Below, one piece after another: positions 4,901 to 5,429 of a stretch of 5,429 bases of DNA. Origin of the DNA: JAZDLO01 sp043801935. GTDB lineage: Bacteria; Actinomycetota; Thermoleophilia; RBG-16-64-13. Made by a program: the position numbers and the translations under genes. The first letter of the stretch is position 1. Each line of letters opens with the position of its first letter. The stretch spans positions 1-5,429 of the forward strand of contig JAZDLO010000178.1 in NCBI GenBank assembly GCA_043801935.1. The letters run 5' to 3'. The notes below the pieces were generated by a model. It had not been told where the DNA came from. It saw only the letters and a program-made list of their open reading frames with translations, and ran no database searches.

Positions 4901-5429
4901 ACCCACGACGCTTGCGAAGACGTGACCCTCCTCGCCACGGCCGGCGGCCTGCCGGTCTGGGGTGAGGACTGCGGATGGGATCCTGCTCCCCTGTTGGGCT
5001 GGTCGGACGACGACTTCGACGGCGGATACCAAGGCGGCGGGCGCTGGATGTTCAACGCATACAACGTGGGCGAGCCCGGCTACGAGCTCGTCGACCTTCT
5101 CGACGAGCCGACTACCTGGCACGGCCTGACTGCTGGCCAGGTACAAGAGCTGACCGGCGCCTACCCCACCGAAGCCGTGTGGTCGGGGCACGATCGCAGC
5201 GGCAGCCTCTTCTGCGGTGGCCTCGACGCCGGCGAGGAACTCCCCATCGAGTGGGCCGAGGATCCCGAGATGCCCGAGAACTGCACCGGCGAGCTGGCAG
5301 GCGTCTTCATGAGATGGGCACCAGTCTTCCTCGACGCCCTGGCCTACACCTATCGGGTGACGCTGCAGACCGGCACCGAAACCGCCGCCGGCACCAACGA
5401 TCAAATCGTCATCGAACTACGCGACAGCG
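1889..5429 (+). CDS. Giant multidomain secreted lipoprotein (W-rich modules, PPC-like, Vps62-like, PLAT start), C-terminus beyond window
   Basis: The frame is open from ATG 1889 to the right edge, giving 1180 full codons plus one base, with no frameshift seen. Residues 1-34 form a lipoprotein signal: PRRW (17-20), a hydrophobic stretch and lipobox ISGC with Cys34. The mature protein should therefore be lipid-anchored outside the membrane. Domains in order: W-rich beta module 1 (about 57-182), W-rich module 2 (about 200-352), Gly/Asp linker (355-365), PPC-like domain 1 (about 372-488, with DDDWFAFYL at 405-413), PPC-like domain 2 (about 497-617, with DRYAL), W-rich module 3 (about 620-808), DIDGDGLNQNWE (829-840), a Vps62-like region (about 829-1135) and a PLAT-like beginning (from about 1154). 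No cysteine falls between 34 and 620, while ten lie between 620 and 1132, which suits disulfides in an exported protein. No protease or glycosidase catalytic set is recognisable. Adhesion, ligand binding or a scaffold role is inferred. The two leftward genes are divergent, with a 630-base gap. The exact function is unknown. Confidence 0.88.
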   Translation, partial: MSDLAITTRSGIQSSVPRRWAWLVVALAVGISGCTGDGASEPTTPGQPVTFQSTGTLREGWYWLEDPSATARWEFTGLPEQVPYLPIDVQALLISEGATLDGATLSLEYGEGPTQFGVQTVTLSVQPAASQPEVALASGTAFLPGEDLPDDLTSLWVEANSPAEGPAAFRLESLTVGTPGAPLIEAPVTRSAATPPPGNRIDGDFTTNGDLISDWWWVRDSALTQYARWDFPSIPNLAAGIEVQFYVLATDGVDGAPGVDAAFYLTYGFTSREQDLFAGGETTLLVTVPNVSPKDDPVGYTAQGSMEITAAEVSPEATGVWFGATRSDPTGTGEPTTVHVAFNTSSVGVIAQPEGGTGDDGGGGLTDLGQLDDPDGQADADSWADADRVGNLDPGTYQGTLDGEDDDWFAFYLAETQIVDVGVAPAGGLTVAVELLSPTQTVRRPKGWEQGALQFTQAAGRGDSGRWYLHLARLGGNGSYTFSFTIRDANDALRGIDAPGYTGEAFYGELEAMAVGAGDLTGDIFLDDPADRYALQADASQTLTVTLESLSGNSLELQLYDADDDLIDSGETYSYATSTAVVLPAADEARTVKIQVGRLGNATAGGNYRLRLALSGAGECSGTPIEATRFTSSGSRTAQHFGQYYGWYWLGPYNDQARSQWATWIFDTLPNDSEVRVIFDLPIDAVRPSVASLYAAYGLIGTTPDVSAAPPHLVTLRVNCVSGTLTGCAAVGEIAIPYGDLAGADRGWWVRTTLVDPTETTALSNPGLVAPVGLGTAAGAVTLCAGAGTTDFAGDVSGPIEPPAVSVLYDAPSRTLESDVSMFVDPATDIDGDGLNQNWENAAIQLANPIVEVDEQELWLNYYQQVPTVNFVEATLWPSYANPQYVVLGYATTWGYDPGGGVTQPVVFTLESHRGDAERVWEAWRIVDSQHARLEWVNSSAHGGENFHGGVWHASDRQCNAANVAERPDRADVQYVEAICANLGFDDQGRLVVFASQDKHAVYPTHDACEDVTLLATAGGLPVWGEDCGWDPAPLLGWSDDDFDGGYQGGGRWMFNAYNVGEPGYELVDLLDEPTTWHGLTAGQVQELTGAYPTEAVWSGHDRSGSLFCGGLDAGEELPIEWAEDPEMPENCTGELAGVFMRWAPVFLDALAYTYRVTLQTGTETAAGTNDQIVIELRDS
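2057..2434 (+). repeat. W-rich beta module, copy 1 (protein-level repeat)
   Basis: Residues about 57-182 start with GWYWLEDPSATARWEFTGLP (60-79). They continue through an alternating beta-strand pattern, LDGATLSLEYG then VQTVTLSV, and end near LTVGTPGAP. The motif order W-x-W, then A-R-W-x-F, then L-P, then a strand ending in Y-G, recurs in copies 2 and 3. There are no cysteines. I do not recognise a named family; an adhesin-like or carbohydrate-binding-like beta sandwich is a guess. Confidence 0.6.
2486..2944 (+). repeat. W-rich beta module, copy 2 (protein-level repeat)
   Basis: Residues about 200-352 contain WWWVRDSALTQYARWDF (215-231), then PSIP, then a strand ending FYLTYG. These match copy 1's WYWLED, ATARWEF, GLP and SLEYG in the same order and with similar spacing. 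It ends before the glycine-rich linker that leads into the PPC-like domains. There are no cysteines. Confidence 0.6.
3002..3739 (+). other. Tandem PPC-like beta domains
   Basis: Residues 372-488 and 497-617 resemble two bacterial pre-peptidase C-terminal (PPC) domains. The first has the hallmark GTLDGEDDDWFAFYL with later GRWYLHLARLGGNGSYTFSF. The second has DIFLDDPADRYAL, LTVTLESLSG, LELQLYDADDDLI and GGNYRLRLAL. PPC domains often flank secreted enzymes and are usually removed or act in binding. Here no peptidase domain is visible, so they are probably structural or binding modules. Confidence 0.7.
3746..4312 (+). repeat. W-rich beta module, copy 3, with cysteines (protein-level repeat)
   Basis: Residues about 620-808 contain YGWYWLGPYNDQARSQWATW (645-664), then IFDTLP, and a strand ending LYAAYG. 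They match the motif order of copies 1 and 2 with a short insertion before the A-x-W-x-F element. Unlike the other copies it carries Cys620, Cys720, Cys728 and Cys784, which could form two disulfides. It is separated from copies 1 and 2 by the PPC pair, so the repeat was not a simple tandem event or was later split. Confidence 0.55.
4373..5293 (+). other. Vps62-like (DUF946-related) domain with conserved His/Cys motifs
   Basis: Residues about 829-1135 begin with the calcium-loop-like DIDGDGLNQNWE. They continue with NPIVEVDEQELWL, FVEATLWPSY, HRGDAERVWEAW (913-924), SSAHGGENFHGGVW (940-953), ASQDKHAVYPTHDACED (995-1011), EDCGWD (1026-1031), NAYNVGEP (1056-1063) and FCGG (1108-1111). From memory, the H-x-G-D-x-E element and the later DKHxxY...C...C...NVGE...FCGG order recur in uncharacterised bacterial secreted proteins related to eukaryotic Vps62. 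H-x-G-D-x-E also recalls the GHRHDWE motif of NPP1/NLP proteins, although here Trp is replaced by Ala917. No activity is established that I know of. Confidence 0.6.
5348..5429 (+). other. Beginning of a PLAT/LH2-like domain, cut by window edge
   Basis: Residues from about 1154 read TYRVTLQTGTETAAGTNDQI followed by VIELRDS. This matches the opening of PLAT/LH2 domains, Y-x-V-x-V-x-T-G then G-x-G-T-[DN]-x-x-[IV]-x-[IV]-x-L. PLAT is a beta sandwich that commonly binds lipids, membranes or partner proteins. Only about 27 residues are visible, so the call is tentative. Confidence 0.5.

Noticed and set aside
4325..5404. Long open frame of 359 codons on the minus strand
   Set aside because: It lies entirely antisense to the large lipoprotein gene, whose translation shows recognisable domains. 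The antisense product is rich in Gly, Val and Ala, as expected for the complement of GC-biased codons, and matches no family I know.

Overview
The window is high-GC, chromosomal-looking bacterial DNA with strong G/C preference at third codon positions. Lipobox-type export, a membrane-anchored discoidin-like protein of a kind I associate with actinobacteria, and a bacterial GT14 glycosyltransferase fit a Gram-positive high-GC lineage (actinobacterial, possibly Acidimicrobiia-like). A Chloroflexota or other environmental lineage is not excluded. There is no rRNA, tRNA, transposase, integrase, CRISPR array or phage gene.

Left part, minus strand: positions 411 to 1 hold the first 137 codons of a core-2/I-branching-type glycosyltransferase (GT14), cut by the window edge. 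Upstream of it on the same strand, after a 147-base gap, lies a gene of about 232 codons (1257 to 559). It encodes a single-pass membrane protein with an extracytoplasmic discoidin-like (NADase-type glycan-binding-like) domain.

Middle: about 630 bases (1258-1888) separate this leftward pair from a rightward gene. I see no convincing gene there. The part nearest the leftward gene holds a strong imperfect 26-base palindrome, a 9-base inverted repeat that shares one arm with it, and a separate GC-rich hairpin. This is where regulation of the divergent genes would be expected.

Right part, plus strand: one very large open reading frame runs from an ATG at 1889, behind a good ribosome binding site, through the right edge (at least 1180 codons). 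I read it as a secreted lipoprotein built of modules: a lipobox signal peptide, two copies of a tryptophan-rich beta module, a glycine-rich linker, two PPC-like beta domains, a third cysteine-containing copy of the W-rich module, a DxDGDGL calcium-loop-like segment, a roughly 300-residue Vps62-like domain with conserved His/Cys motifs, and the start of what looks like a PLAT/LH2 domain.

Taken together, the window codes for cell-envelope functions: glycan branching, a membrane-anchored glycan-recognition-like protein, and a giant surface lipoprotein. That the three cooperate is inferred from adjacency only. The large lipoprotein is the most novel item: I recognise several parts, but not the whole architecture or its function.
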